Positions 26,358 to 35,095 of a stretch of DNA of 64,000 nucleotides are shown here, piece after piece (position 1 is the stretch's first letter; each line of letters starts with the position of its first letter). The notes below the pieces were generated by a model that searched no databases, was not told the origin of the DNA, and was given only the letters and a program-made list of their open reading frames with translations. The position numbers and the translations under genes were made by a program. The stretch is from contig CALBIC010000073.1 in NCBI GenBank assembly GCA_937892915.1, forward strand, positions 1 to 64,000. The letters run 5' to 3'. This DNA comes from UBA5972 sp002430125 (GTDB lineage: Bacteria > Pseudomonadota > Alphaproteobacteria > Rhodobacterales > Rhodobacteraceae).

Positions 26358-26487
26358 GTAAGGCGCGAGCAGAGTTGGCTGTGGTGATTGTGGCACATTA
26401 AGGCGACAATCCACGCTGACAACTTACCTCACCTTTTCGCGTTCTCGTGGTTCTTGACTTGACTTGGAATCTGCGTATGCCGTTGTA

Positions 26488-26496
26488 TGCTATTAT
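26488..26496 (+). promoter_or_regulatory. Possible extended -10 promoter of the 2-oxoacid oxidoreductase operon
   Basis: TGC TATTAT matches an extended -10 element 23 bases before the GTG start. TTGACT motifs occur at 26454 and 26459 but their spacing (26-31 bases) is too long for a normal -35. Confidence 0.3.
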
Positions 26497-26518
26497 ACAA
26501 TGTTGCGCGGAGTGTGTT

Positions 26519-28309
26519 GTGAAACCGACGAATACCGACGACCCCGAATATTTCCACAAGGTTGTGGATTGTCAGTATGCCTGCCCAGCGCACACGCCTG
26601 TTCCTGAATATATCCGCCTGATCGCGCAAGAACGCTATGACGACGCTTATTTGTTGAATTGGGAAAGCAATGTTTTCCCCGGCGTTCTGGGCCGAACATG
26701 CGATAGACCCTGTGAACCCGCGTGCCGTCGTGGCCGGGTTGAAGAAGAACCAGTGGCGATTTGCCGGCTGAAACGGGTGGCTGCGGATAATAAGGCGGAT
26801 ATCACAAATCGTCTGCCAAAGGCCGGCAAGCCCAACGGCAAAAAGATCGCTCTGATCGGTGGCGGGCCATCATCCTTGACGGTCGCACGCGATTTGGCAC
26901 CGCTTGGGTACGAGTTGCACCTTTATGATGCGCAAGCCAAAGGTGGTGGCTTTATGCGCAGCGAAATTCCGTCGTTTCGCCTGCCGGAAACGGTGTTGGA
27001 TGAAGAGGTCGGCTATGTGTTGGACCTTGGCATCAAGGCGCTATTTGACACCTACATTGACAGTATGGCCGGGATACTGGCCAAGAAGTATGACGCAGTT
27101 TATGTTGGCAGCGGTGCGCCACGTGGGCGTGATTTACCGGATTTGCCGGGGCGCGAAGAGGGTGCCGCCAACATCCATATCGGGCTTGATTGGCTGTCAA
27201 ATGTTGCCTTTGAGCACGTGAAATCCATCGGCAAACGCGTAATCGTTCTGGGTGGCGGTAATACCGCGATGGATTGTTGCCGTACGTCGCGGCGCGTCGG
27301 TGGCACTGATGTAAAAGTGATCGTGCGCTCGCCTAACGCCGATATGAAGGCCTCGCCCTGGGAAAAGGAAGATGCGGTGCACGAGGGCATTCCGATTATC
27401 GACAATCACGTGCCCAAGGAATTTGTGATTGAAAACGGTAAACTGGTCGGCATGAGTTTTGAAAAGGTAAAAGCTGTTTACAACAAAAACGGTCGCCGCG
27501 AATTGGTGCCCACCGGTGAAGAACCTGCGTTTTACCCCTGCGACGATGTTCTGATCGCAATAGGCCAGCAAAATGCGTTTCCGTGGATCGAGCCGACAAC
27601 CGGCATCAATTTTTCCAGCACTGGCTTGCCGATCCTTGACAAGACAACCCTGCAATCATCGCGGCCAGACGTTTTTTTTGGCGGCGATGCAGCTTTTGGC
27701 CCAACGAATATTATCACAGCCGTGGCGCAGGGGCATCAGGCAGCGATTTCGATTGATCTGTTCTGTCAGGGCAAAAACCTTGGCAAACGGCCCTCGCCAT
27801 ATGTCAATCTGATCAGCCAGAAAATGGGCATCCACGAATGGGCCTATGACAGTGCGCCGTCTGATGACAAACGCACGGCGGTTCCCTTGGTCGATCTTAA
27901 AATGGCCCTGAAAAGCCGCAGCCTTGAAGTTGAACTCGGCTTTGATATCCAAACGGCGTTTGTACAGGCAGAACGCTGCCTGAATTGCGATGTGCAAACC
28001 GTCTTTGCCGCCGAAAACTGCATTGAATGTGACGCCTGTGCCGATGTCTGTCCGACCAGTTGCATCAACTTCATTGACAACGGAACCGAGGAAGACTTGC
28101 GTGGCCGACTTGCGGTGCCAGCATTGGATCTTGATCAGGATCTTTACGTCTCAAAAGCCCTAAGCACCGGTCGCGTTTTAGTGAAAGACGAGGATGTTTG
28201 CCTGCATTGCGGCCTTTGTGCAGAACGCTGCCCAACGGCGGCTTGGGACATGCAAAGATTTACCTTTTCGGAAGCCAAAGCCACCCCTGATATGATGGTA
28301 ATCAAATGA
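26519..28309 (+). CDS. GltD-like FAD/Fe-S subunit of a 2-oxoacid oxidoreductase
   Basis: A 596-residue flavoprotein. The N-terminal cysteine-rich domain (CQYACPAHTPVPEY, then GRTCDRPCEPACRRG) is of the glutamate-synthase-small-subunit type and should bind [4Fe-4S]. It is followed by an FAD motif GGGPSSLTVARDL and an NAD(P) motif LGGGNTAMDC. The C-terminus has two ferredoxin motifs, CIECDACADVCPTSC and CLHCGLCAERCPTAA. This suits an electron-transfer module between NAD(P)H and the catalytic subunits downstream, whose first gene overlaps by 4 bases. The GTG at 26519 is chosen for GGAG 7 bases upstream and fits the conserved N-terminus better than an upstream frame. Confidence 0.85.
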   Translation: MKPTNTDDPEYFHKVVDCQYACPAHTPVPEYIRLIAQERYDDAYLLNWESNVFPGVLGRTCDRPCEPACRRGRVEEEPVAICRLKRVAADNKADITNRLPKAGKPNGKKIALIGGGPSSLTVARDLAPLGYELHLYDAQAKGGGFMRSEIPSFRLPETVLDEEVGYVLDLGIKALFDTYIDSMAGILAKKYDAVYVGSGAPRGRDLPDLPGREEGAANIHIGLDWLSNVAFEHVKSIGKRVIVLGGGNTAMDCCRTSRRVGGTDVKVIVRSPNADMKASPWEKEDAVHEGIPIIDNHVPKEFVIENGKLVGMSFEKVKAVYNKNGRRELVPTGEEPAFYPCDDVLIAIGQQNAFPWIEPTTGINFSSTGLPILDKTTLQSSRPDVFFGGDAAFGPTNIITAVAQGHQAAISIDLFCQGKNLGKRPSPYVNLISQKMGIHEWAYDSAPSDDKRTAVPLVDLKMALKSRSLEVELGFDIQTAFVQAERCLNCDVQTVFAAENCIECDACADVCPTSCINFIDNGTEEDLRGRLAVPALDLDQDLYVSKALSTGRVLVKDEDVCLHCGLCAERCPTAAWDMQRFTFSEAKATPDMMVIK

Positions 28310-30186
28310 AGCAGATCAAAGGGATCAACGATTTCGTGGTCAAATTCGCAAACGTGAACGGCACCGGATCGGCCAGCGCCAACCATTTGTTTGCGAAAGC
28401 GATTTTTCGTATGGGCATTCCGGTTAGCCCGCGCAATATCTTTCCGTCAAACATTCAGGGCCTGCCCACGTGGTACGAAGTCCGGGTAAGCTCGAAAGGG
28501 TATCTGGGTCGGCGCGGCGGCGTTGATATGATGGTCTGCGTCAATCCGCAAAGCATGGCGAAAGATATCGCAAGCATCGAATCCGGTGGTTACGTGGTTT
28601 ATGACTGCACCAAACCGCTTGATCCCAGCTTGAAACGCGCTGACATTAATTTCATCGGCATTCCGTTTACGGAAATGTGCATGCGTGAGTATCCTAATCC
28701 TCGTTTGCAGCAATTGCTGAAAAATATCGTTTATGTTGGATCAATGGCGGCGCTGCTGAGCGTTGATTTTTCGGTTCTGAAGGGATTGCTTGCCGACCAG
28801 TTCAAAGGCAAAGAGCGGTTAATCTCGTCGAATATCCACGCGCTGGAAATGGGATATCAGTATGCGCTTGAGAATTTCATCTGCCCACTGCCGATCCGGC
28901 TTGAGCGCGGTGGTAAGATCGGCTCGCATATCCTTGAATCCGAACATATTTTGATGAACGGTAATACGGCTATTGCGCTTGGGGCAATTTACGCTGGTGC
29001 GACCGTGGCCGCGTGGTATCCGATCACTCCGTCAACATCTGTTGTAGATGCTTTTGCGAAATATGCCGAACGGATGCGAATTGATCCAGGCACCGGCAAA
29101 AAGAATTTCGCGATAGTTCAGGCCGAGGATGAATTGGCAGCGATGGGTATGGTGATCGGCGCCAGCTGGAACGGCGCACGCGCCTTTACCGCAACATCCG
29201 GGCCAGGTTTGTCACTGATGAGCGAATTTCTGGGCCTTGCCTATTTCGCCGAAATTCCGGTGGTATTGGTTGACGTTCAACGCTCGGGGCCATCGACCGG
29301 CATGCCGACCCGCAGTCAGCAATCGGATATTTTGGCGGCTGCTTATGCCTCGCATGGCGACACCAAACAGGTTCTTCTGTTCCCGGCAACCCCGCGCGAA
29401 TGTTTTGACATGATGGTCAATGCCTTTGATCTGGCCGAACGGCTGCAAACACCGGTTATTCTTATGTCTGACCTTGATCTGGGGATGAACGATTGGATGT
29501 CTCCACCACTTGAATGGGATGACACCTATCAAATGGATCGCGGCAAGGTGCTTGACGCAGCGGGTTTGGATAAGGTTGAAAAATGGGGTCGTTATCTGGA
29601 TGTTGACGGCGACGGCATCTGCTATCGCACCCTGCCTGGCACGCATGAAACCAAAGGTGCCTATTTCACCCGCGGCAGTTCTAAAAACGAAATGGCAGTT
29701 TATAGCGAGCTGGGGGAAGATTATGTTGAAAACGTCGACCGCCTGCTGCGTAAATTCGATACCGCTAAAAGGTATGTCCCAAGGCCAAAAACCAAGGCTG
29801 CGTTGAAGGTGAAAAACCCTGCAACAACGTTAAAGCTGGGCGCATTGTTCTTTGGCACCAGCGCGTCGCCCAGTTACGAGGCGCTCGAGATTTTGGCCGA
29901 GGAAGGCTATCCAATTGATATGATGCGCATTCGGGCGTTTCCGTTTCACCTGAGTGTGGATGCGTTCATCCACTCGCATGACCTTGTTTTCGTGATCGAA
30001 CAAAACCGCGACGGGCAAATGCGCCGCTTAATCAGCAATGAATGCGAGATACCGCCGGGCAAGCTGTTGCCGGTGCTGAATTACAGCGGAACACCGGTAA
30101 CCGCACGCCATATTGCCCAGAAAATCCGCGAATCCCTGAACAAAAGCGGGGCCGAAATCGTGCCCCTATATCCGGAGACAGTCTGA
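28306..30186 (+). CDS. 2-oxoacid:acceptor oxidoreductase, fused gamma-alpha subunit
   Basis: A 626-residue subunit of the 2-oxoacid oxidoreductase family. Residues 1-190 are the gamma domain (NVNGTGSASANHLFAKAIF, GRRGGVD), which joins the CoA-binding part, and the rest is the alpha domain with MNGNTAIALGAIYAGATV, YPITPSTS and the GPGLSLMSEFLGLAYFAEIP block. A C-terminal domain II ends with IEQNRDGQM and AKKI-like sequence. The order gamma-alpha fused and a separate beta subunit matches KorA/VorA-type enzymes that decarboxylate 2-oxoacids to acyl-CoA. It overlaps its neighbours by 4 and 1 bases. Confidence 0.9.
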   Translation: MKQIKGINDFVVKFANVNGTGSASANHLFAKAIFRMGIPVSPRNIFPSNIQGLPTWYEVRVSSKGYLGRRGGVDMMVCVNPQSMAKDIASIESGGYVVYDCTKPLDPSLKRADINFIGIPFTEMCMREYPNPRLQQLLKNIVYVGSMAALLSVDFSVLKGLLADQFKGKERLISSNIHALEMGYQYALENFICPLPIRLERGGKIGSHILESEHILMNGNTAIALGAIYAGATVAAWYPITPSTSVVDAFAKYAERMRIDPGTGKKNFAIVQAEDELAAMGMVIGASWNGARAFTATSGPGLSLMSEFLGLAYFAEIPVVLVDVQRSGPSTGMPTRSQQSDILAAAYASHGDTKQVLLFPATPRECFDMMVNAFDLAERLQTPVILMSDLDLGMNDWMSPPLEWDDTYQMDRGKVLDAAGLDKVEKWGRYLDVDGDGICYRTLPGTHETKGAYFTRGSSKNEMAVYSELGEDYVENVDRLLRKFDTAKRYVPRPKTKAALKVKNPATTLKLGALFFGTSASPSYEALEILAEEGYPIDMMRIRAFPFHLSVDAFIHSHDLVFVIEQNRDGQMRRLISNECEIPPGKLLPVLNYSGTPVTARHIAQKIRESLNKSGAEIVPLYPETV

Positions 30187-31235
30187 TGTCTTATATCAAA
30201 CCGAAATTTCGTCATCCGCGTCTGCCGACCAACAAGCTGGGCTTGACGATAGCCGAATACGACGGCTCGATCTCGACTCTGTGTGCGGGATGTGGACATG
30301 ACAGCATTTCAGCCGCGATTCGAAGCGCTTGTTTCAAGTCATCGATCCCACCGCACCGGATTGCAAAGATTTCCGGTATTGGCTGTTCGTCGAAAATGCC
30401 GACATATTTCCTTGGTCGGGCGCATGGATTCAATTCGGTTCATGGGCGCATGCCTTCGGTGGCAACGGGGGCAAGTCTGGCCAATCGTGATCTGACGTAT
30501 ATTGGCATTTCAGGTGACGGCGACACGGCGTCAATCGGGATGGGGCAGTTTATCCATCTGATCCGGCGCAACGTAAACATGACGTATATCGTGGCCAATA
30601 ATGGATGTTATGGGCTGACCAAAGGGCAGGACAGTGCGACTGCCGATCTGGGCTCTGTCAGTAAGTTGGGTAAGGTCAATCCGTTTGACGGGATTGATCT
30701 GGCCAGCCTTGCGATTCTTGAAGGCGCAAGTTTTGTCGGGCGCAGTTTTTCAGGCGACAAGGAACAACTTGAACCGCTCATTCAGGCAGCGATGGCGCAT
30801 AACGGTTTTGCGTTTATCGATGTCGTGTCACCGTGTGTCACGTTTAACAACCATTCAGGTTCTACCAAAAGCTATGGCCTCACGCGCGAGCAACTTGACG
30901 CGATGCCGCTTGATTTTGTGCCGATCCGCGAGGAAATCCGTACTCAGTATTCTGAGGGCACAACAAAGGCGGTTACGCTGCATGACGGATCGGTCATTCA
31001 TCTTCGTAAGGCTGATGCCAACTATAAAACCGAAGATCGGTTTGGGGCGTTAAATGCAGTTCAGAAAGCAAAAGAGGAAAAGCGGATTCTGACAGGACTG
31101 CTGTATCTTGATCCGGACACCCGCGATCTGAACGTCACACTTGACCTTGCAACAGGGCCACTTAACGAACTGGACAAAGACGCACTTTGTCCCGGCAGCA
31201 AGGTTTTGAACAGCATTAACGAAGGCTTGCGTTGA
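30186..31235 (+). CDS. 2-oxoacid:acceptor oxidoreductase, thiamine-diphosphate beta subunit
   Basis: A 349-residue beta subunit. It holds the conserved cysteines of the proximal cluster (CAGCGH near residue 33, GIGCSSKMP near 62, and a later Cys in VSPCVTFNNH) and the ThDP-binding motif GDGDTASIGMGQFIH running into NNGCYGLTKGQ. The start overlaps the alpha-subunit stop (TGATG). With the two genes upstream it forms a complete enzyme. The substrate, 2-oxoglutarate, pyruvate or a branched oxoacid, is not determined by these motifs. Confidence 0.92.
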   Translation: MSYIKPKFRHPRLPTNKLGLTIAEYDGSISTLCAGCGHDSISAAIRSACFKSSIPPHRIAKISGIGCSSKMPTYFLGRAHGFNSVHGRMPSVATGASLANRDLTYIGISGDGDTASIGMGQFIHLIRRNVNMTYIVANNGCYGLTKGQDSATADLGSVSKLGKVNPFDGIDLASLAILEGASFVGRSFSGDKEQLEPLIQAAMAHNGFAFIDVVSPCVTFNNHSGSTKSYGLTREQLDAMPLDFVPIREEIRTQYSEGTTKAVTLHDGSVIHLRKADANYKTEDRFGALNAVQKAKEEKRILTGLLYLDPDTRDLNVTLDLATGPLNELDKDALCPGSKVLNSINEGLR

Positions 31236-31273
31236 GTCCGTCAGGTCCGACCGGTCGTTGGAGGAGTTTATAG

Positions 31274-31804
31274 CGTTTAAAAGGACTTAATATAATTACT
31301 AGCATCGATGGAACGCATCCTTTCTCGGCCTTCACGACCTCGGTTCTGCAACTGCGCCCGGAAAGCACCGGACAGTTGCGGTTGAAATCCGCTGATTTCC
31401 GCGATCATCCAGATATCCACCCAAACTATCTGGCAACGAAACTGGATCAACAGACGATTGTTGAAGGTATTAAAATCGCCAGACGTATTGCCCGGTTTGA
31501 ACCGCTGAAATCGCATGTGTTGGAGGAATATCAGCCCGGCGCACATATCGGCATAAATGACGATACTGCGATTTTGGAATGGGCGCGCAATACGGCGGTG
31601 ACCATTTATCACCCGACCGGTACCTGCAAAATGGGCAGCGATCCGATGGCGGTTGTTGATGAACGTCTTCGGGCTCACGGCATCAAGGGCCTGCGGGTTG
31701 CCGATGCCTCGATCATGCCGACAATCACATCTGGAAACACAAACGCTCCGGCGATTATGATCGGCGAAAAGGTCTCGGATATGGTTCTTGAGGATGCCGC
31801 CTGA
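31274..31804 (+). pseudogene. 3' remnant of a GMC oxidoreductase (choline-dehydrogenase-like)
   Basis: Open from the codon after a TAG at 31271-31273 to the stop at 31802-31804. From about 31307 it translates to GTHPFSAFTTSVLQLRPEST, then IHPNYLATKLDQQT and the C-terminal catalytic block YHPTGTCKMGSDPMAVVD with NTNAPAIMIGEK. This is the last third of a glucose-methanol-choline oxidoreductase. The FAD-binding N-terminal two thirds (about 350 residues) are missing and no credible start precedes the homologous part. The remnant keeps the active-site His region but cannot bind FAD. It overlaps terC by 1 base, so the original gene was probably in an operon with terC. Confidence 0.85.
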
Positions 31805-32427
31805 TGCAAGATACCGTGTTTGATATTTTGCAGATCGTGTTTGCCGATATCATTCTATCAGGTGACAATGCTTTAGTGATAGGCATGGCCGCCGCAAGCC
31901 TGTCACCTGAACTGCGTAAAAAGGCGATTTTTTGGGGTATGGCGCTGGCCGCTATACTGCGCATATTTTTTGCGGTAATCGCAAGCTTCCTGATCAGCCT
32001 GCCGGGGATTCTGTTTATTGGCGGGTTAATGTTGGCGTGGGTTTGCTGGCGGTTTTTTAAGGAAATCCGCGAGCAACAGTCTGACGAAGCAGTGCACGCA
32101 TTGGAGGAGGTCGGATATCAGGGGCCACCACGCCGCACTTTGTTGCGCGCCTTTGTAACAATCACAATTGCTGATGTGTCCATGTCGATCGACAACGTGT
32201 TTGCGGTGGCGGCAATCGCTCGGGACGACACAACTTTGTTGGTTTTCGGACTAATTTTGGCGATCATTTTCATGGCGTTTTTCGCGACAGTGATCATGAA
32301 AGCTCTAACCCATTTTCCGTGGCTAAGCTGGGCTGGTTTGTTGTTTCTGGTCTATCTCGCCTTTGATCTTATGCATGACGGATGGCCATCATTTGCAATA
32401 CTGATCGGTCTGGGAGGGCCGATGTAA
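31804..32427 (+). CDS. TerC family integral membrane protein
   Basis: A 207-residue inner-membrane protein with about seven hydrophobic helices. It has the two family motifs with acidic residues in the membrane, SGDNALVIGMAA near residue 19 and SIDNVFAVAAIA near residue 131. TerC-type proteins of the YjbE/YkoY group are linked to metal-ion export, such as manganese, often during protein secretion. The N-terminal half is joined by a charged loop rich in Glu and Gln. It follows the GMC remnant with a TGATG overlap. Confidence 0.9.
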   Translation: MQDTVFDILQIVFADIILSGDNALVIGMAAASLSPELRKKAIFWGMALAAILRIFFAVIASFLISLPGILFIGGLMLAWVCWRFFKEIREQQSDEAVHALEEVGYQGPPRRTLLRAFVTITIADVSMSIDNVFAVAAIARDDTTLLVFGLILAIIFMAFFATVIMKALTHFPWLSWAGLLFLVYLAFDLMHDGWPSFAILIGLGGPM

Positions 32428-32670
32428 CCATCCGGCAGCAATGCTATTTAGCTCGCCTGTTGCTGGTGCTGGTGTTGGCTTCGACAATATCTCGTTTTTA
32501 AGCTGGTTCCAATATGGCGGCAAGGCACTGAAGGATCTTTTCGAAAACCAAAGTGTTATTCTGCACGACACGCCTGCGAATTACTTTGCAGCCTACATGA
32601 ATGCCGCAAAAGGAATTCACAGAAATCTCTGTTCCGTATTGGGCTAGCTCGCAAAACCTGCTGCCAAGAT

Positions 32671-33789
32671 TTATATTTCTTTCCAAATAGATGCAGAACT
32701 TACTTGAGACATTGAATTATGCCCTAGTTGGGCAAGTGTCAAACTGATCTCGGTCTTCAGAATGTCGCACAAACGGTCAAGCCCGTGAGCATTGTCAGCG
32801 GCAATTGCGAAAAGCATTGGCCTGCCCAGAAAAACGAAATTTGCGCCCATAGCATAGGCCTTGACGATGTCTTCGCCTGACCGAAGGCCACTGTCAAAGA
32901 ACAATGGAAAATCGGGCCCGACTGCCTTGCGTATCTGGCCCAACGCAAGGATAGGCGGTGGCGCGCTGTCAAGTTGACGGCCACCGTGGCTGGAAACCTG
33001 AATGGCGTCAACGCCAGCCGAAACCAAATGCTTGGCATCCGTTGTGTCCAGCACGCCCTTGACGACGAGCTTGCCTTTCCACTGATCTCGCAAGCGCGCC
33101 AAATATGCCCAATCGGCGCGGGCGCGCGTTTCTGTGCGATCAAAGGCACCATGCAAACCGCCAAAATTCGCCATTTTCGGCGCGCCATGCGCAAGCGTCG
33201 TCAGCGACCAACGGGGATGCATTGCTAAGTCAAGAAACTGTGACGGCCCAATTTTGAACGGCATTTTGAATCCGCGACGGAGTTCGCGCGGGCGGCGTCC
33301 GACTTCGGGAACATCCAGCGTCAGAACCAGCGTTTCATAGCCAGCGGTTTGTGCGCGGTTGACCAACGCAATTGTGCCGCTGCCATCGCCGCTAAAGTAC
33401 AACTGAAACCATGCATTACCATTTGCAGCCATGATCAGGTTTTCGAGTGACGTTGAAGAAACTGTCGAAACACCCAAAGGTGCACCGGTTTTAGCCGCAA
33501 GTCTCGCCAGCATCATGTCGGCGTTTGGGCCAGCCAGATTGCACATACCCATCGGACTGGTGCCAAAGGGCAGATCCGCGCGTTTACCGAACACCTGAAC
33601 GCCAATGTCGCGGTGTTCAACATTGTTCAGTACGCGGGGTTGCAGACGTAGGTTCTGCAAGGTTTGGCGGTTCAGCGCCTCGCCCTGTTCGGTGCCCGCA
33701 GCGCCGTCGATGTAATCAAACACCATCCACGGCAGACGGCGGCGCGCCAGACGGCGGGCATCGGTGTAGTCAAAGAAATCTGTCGGCAT
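32671..33789 (-). CDS. FMN-dependent alpha-hydroxy-acid dehydrogenase/oxidase
   Basis: A 372-residue member of the L-lactate dehydrogenase/glycolate oxidase family. It has the family pattern FDYIDGAAGTE near residue 24, the flavin-site PMGM(C)N segment, and the active-site block SSHGGRQLDSAPPP with the catalytic His and substrate-binding Arg. Near the C-terminus it has DSGLRSGEDIVKAYAMGANFVFLGRP. It oxidises (S)-2-hydroxy acids. It lies 25 bases after the sulfopyruvate-decarboxylase-like genes, which suggests sulfolactate as a candidate substrate; this is inference. Confidence 0.9.
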   Translation of the reverse strand: MPTDFFDYTDARRLARRRLPWMVFDYIDGAAGTEQGEALNRQTLQNLRLQPRVLNNVEHRDIGVQVFGKRADLPFGTSPMGMCNLAGPNADMMLARLAAKTGAPLGVSTVSSTSLENLIMAANGNAWFQLYFSGDGSGTIALVNRAQTAGYETLVLTLDVPEVGRRPRELRRGFKMPFKIGPSQFLDLAMHPRWSLTTLAHGAPKMANFGGLHGAFDRTETRARADWAYLARLRDQWKGKLVVKGVLDTTDAKHLVSAGVDAIQVSSHGGRQLDSAPPPILALGQIRKAVGPDFPLFFDSGLRSGEDIVKAYAMGANFVFLGRPMLFAIAADNAHGLDRLCDILKTEISLTLAQLGHNSMSQVSSASIWKEI

Positions 33790-33814
33790 GACCGTTCCGG
33801 TGCCCCCCGTTTAC

Positions 33815-34378
33815 TCAGGCATTGCGCCGGGCGACTTCTTTCATGAAGCGGTCGCGGATGACGACCGGGTCCATCGTGATCACCGGCACTTTTATATTAC
33901 CGCTTTCACATTTGCAGACAATGATGGTCATTTGGTTGCCTGCCAGGGCCTGCTTCAGTGCCTCGGCCGTGTCTTTCGCCGCGCATTCCACAACGTTGTC
34001 GCAACCACATGCCTTCGCCACCGCCGTCAGTGATGTTTTCTTGCCGGCGTAGGTGGGCTGGTCGCCGGTCGAGCCATAGCTGCCGTTATCGATGATCAGC
34101 AGGATAAAATTGTCGGCAACATTATTGGCAATCGTCGGCAGGGTGCCAAAATTGGTCAGTACAGACCCATCACCGTCGATCGCGACCACTTTTTCTTTTT
34201 GGCAAAGCGCCAAGCCAAGCCCGATTGACGAGGCCAAGCCCATTGTGCCCAACATATAAAAGTTGGTGGGCTGATCGTCGATCATATGCAGTTCCTGACT
34301 GGGCAGGCCGATATTGCAAACGACCAGTTGGTCCGAAATCACCGGCGCAATGGCGCGCAAAACTTCTGAGCGGATCAT
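33815..34378 (-). CDS. comE: Sulfopyruvate decarboxylase-like beta subunit (ThDP-binding)
   Basis: A 187-residue protein with the ThDP/Mg motif GDGSVLTNFGTLPTIANN and the following NGSYGSTG. This is the C-terminal half of a thiamine-dependent decarboxylase split in two, as in ComDE sulfopyruvate decarboxylase. ComDE converts 3-sulfopyruvate to sulfoacetaldehyde during degradation of sulfolactate or dihydroxypropanesulfonate in roseobacters. Phosphonopyruvate decarboxylase is a close alternative. The start at 34378 is 2 bases after the alpha-subunit stop and begins the conserved N-terminus. No xsc or pta gene is in the window. Confidence 0.8.
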   Translation of the reverse strand: MIRSEVLRAIAPVISDQLVVCNIGLPSQELHMIDDQPTNFYMLGTMGLASSIGLGLALCQKEKVVAIDGDGSVLTNFGTLPTIANNVADNFILLIIDNGSYGSTGDQPTYAGKKTSLTAVAKACGCDNVVECAAKDTAEALKQALAGNQMTIIVCKCESGNIKVPVITMDPVVIRDRFMKEVARRNA

Positions 34379-34380
34379 TT

Positions 34381-34878
34381 TCAGTATCCTTTCCAAAAGG
34401 AGGCGTCTGTCAGGATGGCGACCGGCTTGTTGCACATGAATGTATATTTCAGGATCGCGTCCAGTTCCTCGGCGTCGCTTTCGCGGTGAAAATGATAGGT
34501 TGGGATATTCAGCTGCGCCAACAGGGCCTTGGTGTGGACAGCCATTTCAACCTGACAAGCCACGGGTTCTCCCAATTCGCCGCGATAAGAAATCAGCATT
34601 GGCAGCGGCATACGGTAAAACTGGGTCAGCGTTACCAAGCTGTTGATCGTCACCCCAAGGGCGGTGTTTTGCATGATGATCGCCGGACGTTTGCCGCCCA
34701 TGAATGCACCCGCGCAAAGCCCGATACCTTCGTCTTCCTTGTTTGACGGAATATGATAGATGCTGGGGCAGTTTTCGATTGCGTCAATCACGCCTGCCAG
34801 TTGTTTGCAGGGAACTGTGGTAACGAACTCGATCTTGTTCGCCACCAGATCGGCGACAATTCTTTCATTGATGTTCAC
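34381..34878 (-). CDS. comD: Sulfopyruvate decarboxylase-like alpha subunit
   Basis: A 165-residue pyrimidine-binding half of the split ThDP decarboxylase. It shows the conserved VPCKQLAGVID segment, the catalytic glutamate region SNKEDEGIGLCAGA and QNTALGVTINSL, all as in ComD. It precedes comE by 2 bases. Upstream lies a truncated alcohol dehydrogenase, so the natural first gene and promoter of this operon appear to be lost. AGGAG-like GGAGCTTTCC precedes the ATG, so translation could still occur if transcribed. Confidence 0.8.
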   Translation of the reverse strand: MNINERIVADLVANKIEFVTTVPCKQLAGVIDAIENCPSIYHIPSNKEDEGIGLCAGAFMGGKRPAIIMQNTALGVTINSLVTLTQFYRMPLPMLISYRGELGEPVACQVEMAVHTKALLAQLNIPTYHFHRESDAEELDAILKYTFMCNKPVAILTDASFWKGY

Positions 34879-34894
34879 GGAAAGCTCCTGTTGG

Positions 34895-35095
34895 TCAGGG
34901 TTGCAAGATGATTTTCGGGGCGGCGTTCAGACCGTTTTTTATGTCCTGATAGGCGCGTGCACCATCGGCAAGCGGGCGGGTTTCGATCGAGTCATGCGGG
35001 CCAGGATGGCCTTTAAATATCGCAGTTGCAGTGGCACGAAAATCGTCGGGTGTATAGGTATATGTGCCGATGAAGGTGATTTCCTGCGAGGTCAT
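34895..35095 (-). pseudogene. 3' remnant of a zinc-type alcohol dehydrogenase
   Basis: Sixty-six residues ending GARAYQDIKNGLNAAPKIILQP, the C-terminus of a medium-chain (zinc-type) dehydrogenase. It includes EITFIGTYTYTPDDFRAT, a typical segment about 60 residues from the end of such enzymes. The frame closes with a TGA at 35105-35107, so about 280 residues including the zinc and cofactor sites are absent. It ends 16 bases before comD in the same direction, which suggests it once headed the comD-comE-hydroxyacid dehydrogenase operon. Confidence 0.75.

Larger units (their letters stand above)
25849..26518. other. 670-base spacer with no confident gene
   Basis: The stretch between the membrane regulator and the oxidoreductase operon contains one weak reading frame (26133-26357) and otherwise no recognisable gene, tRNA or strong terminator. 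An imperfect hairpin near 25855-25880 (GCTTG/CAAGC) may end the upstream transcript. The right end must hold the promoter of the 2-oxoacid oxidoreductase operon. Confidence 0.5.

Noticed and set aside
32441..32647. 68-codon plus-strand open frame between terC and the hydroxyacid dehydrogenase
   Set aside because: No ribosome site or recognisable domain; the 243-base convergent gap otherwise shows nothing I can name.
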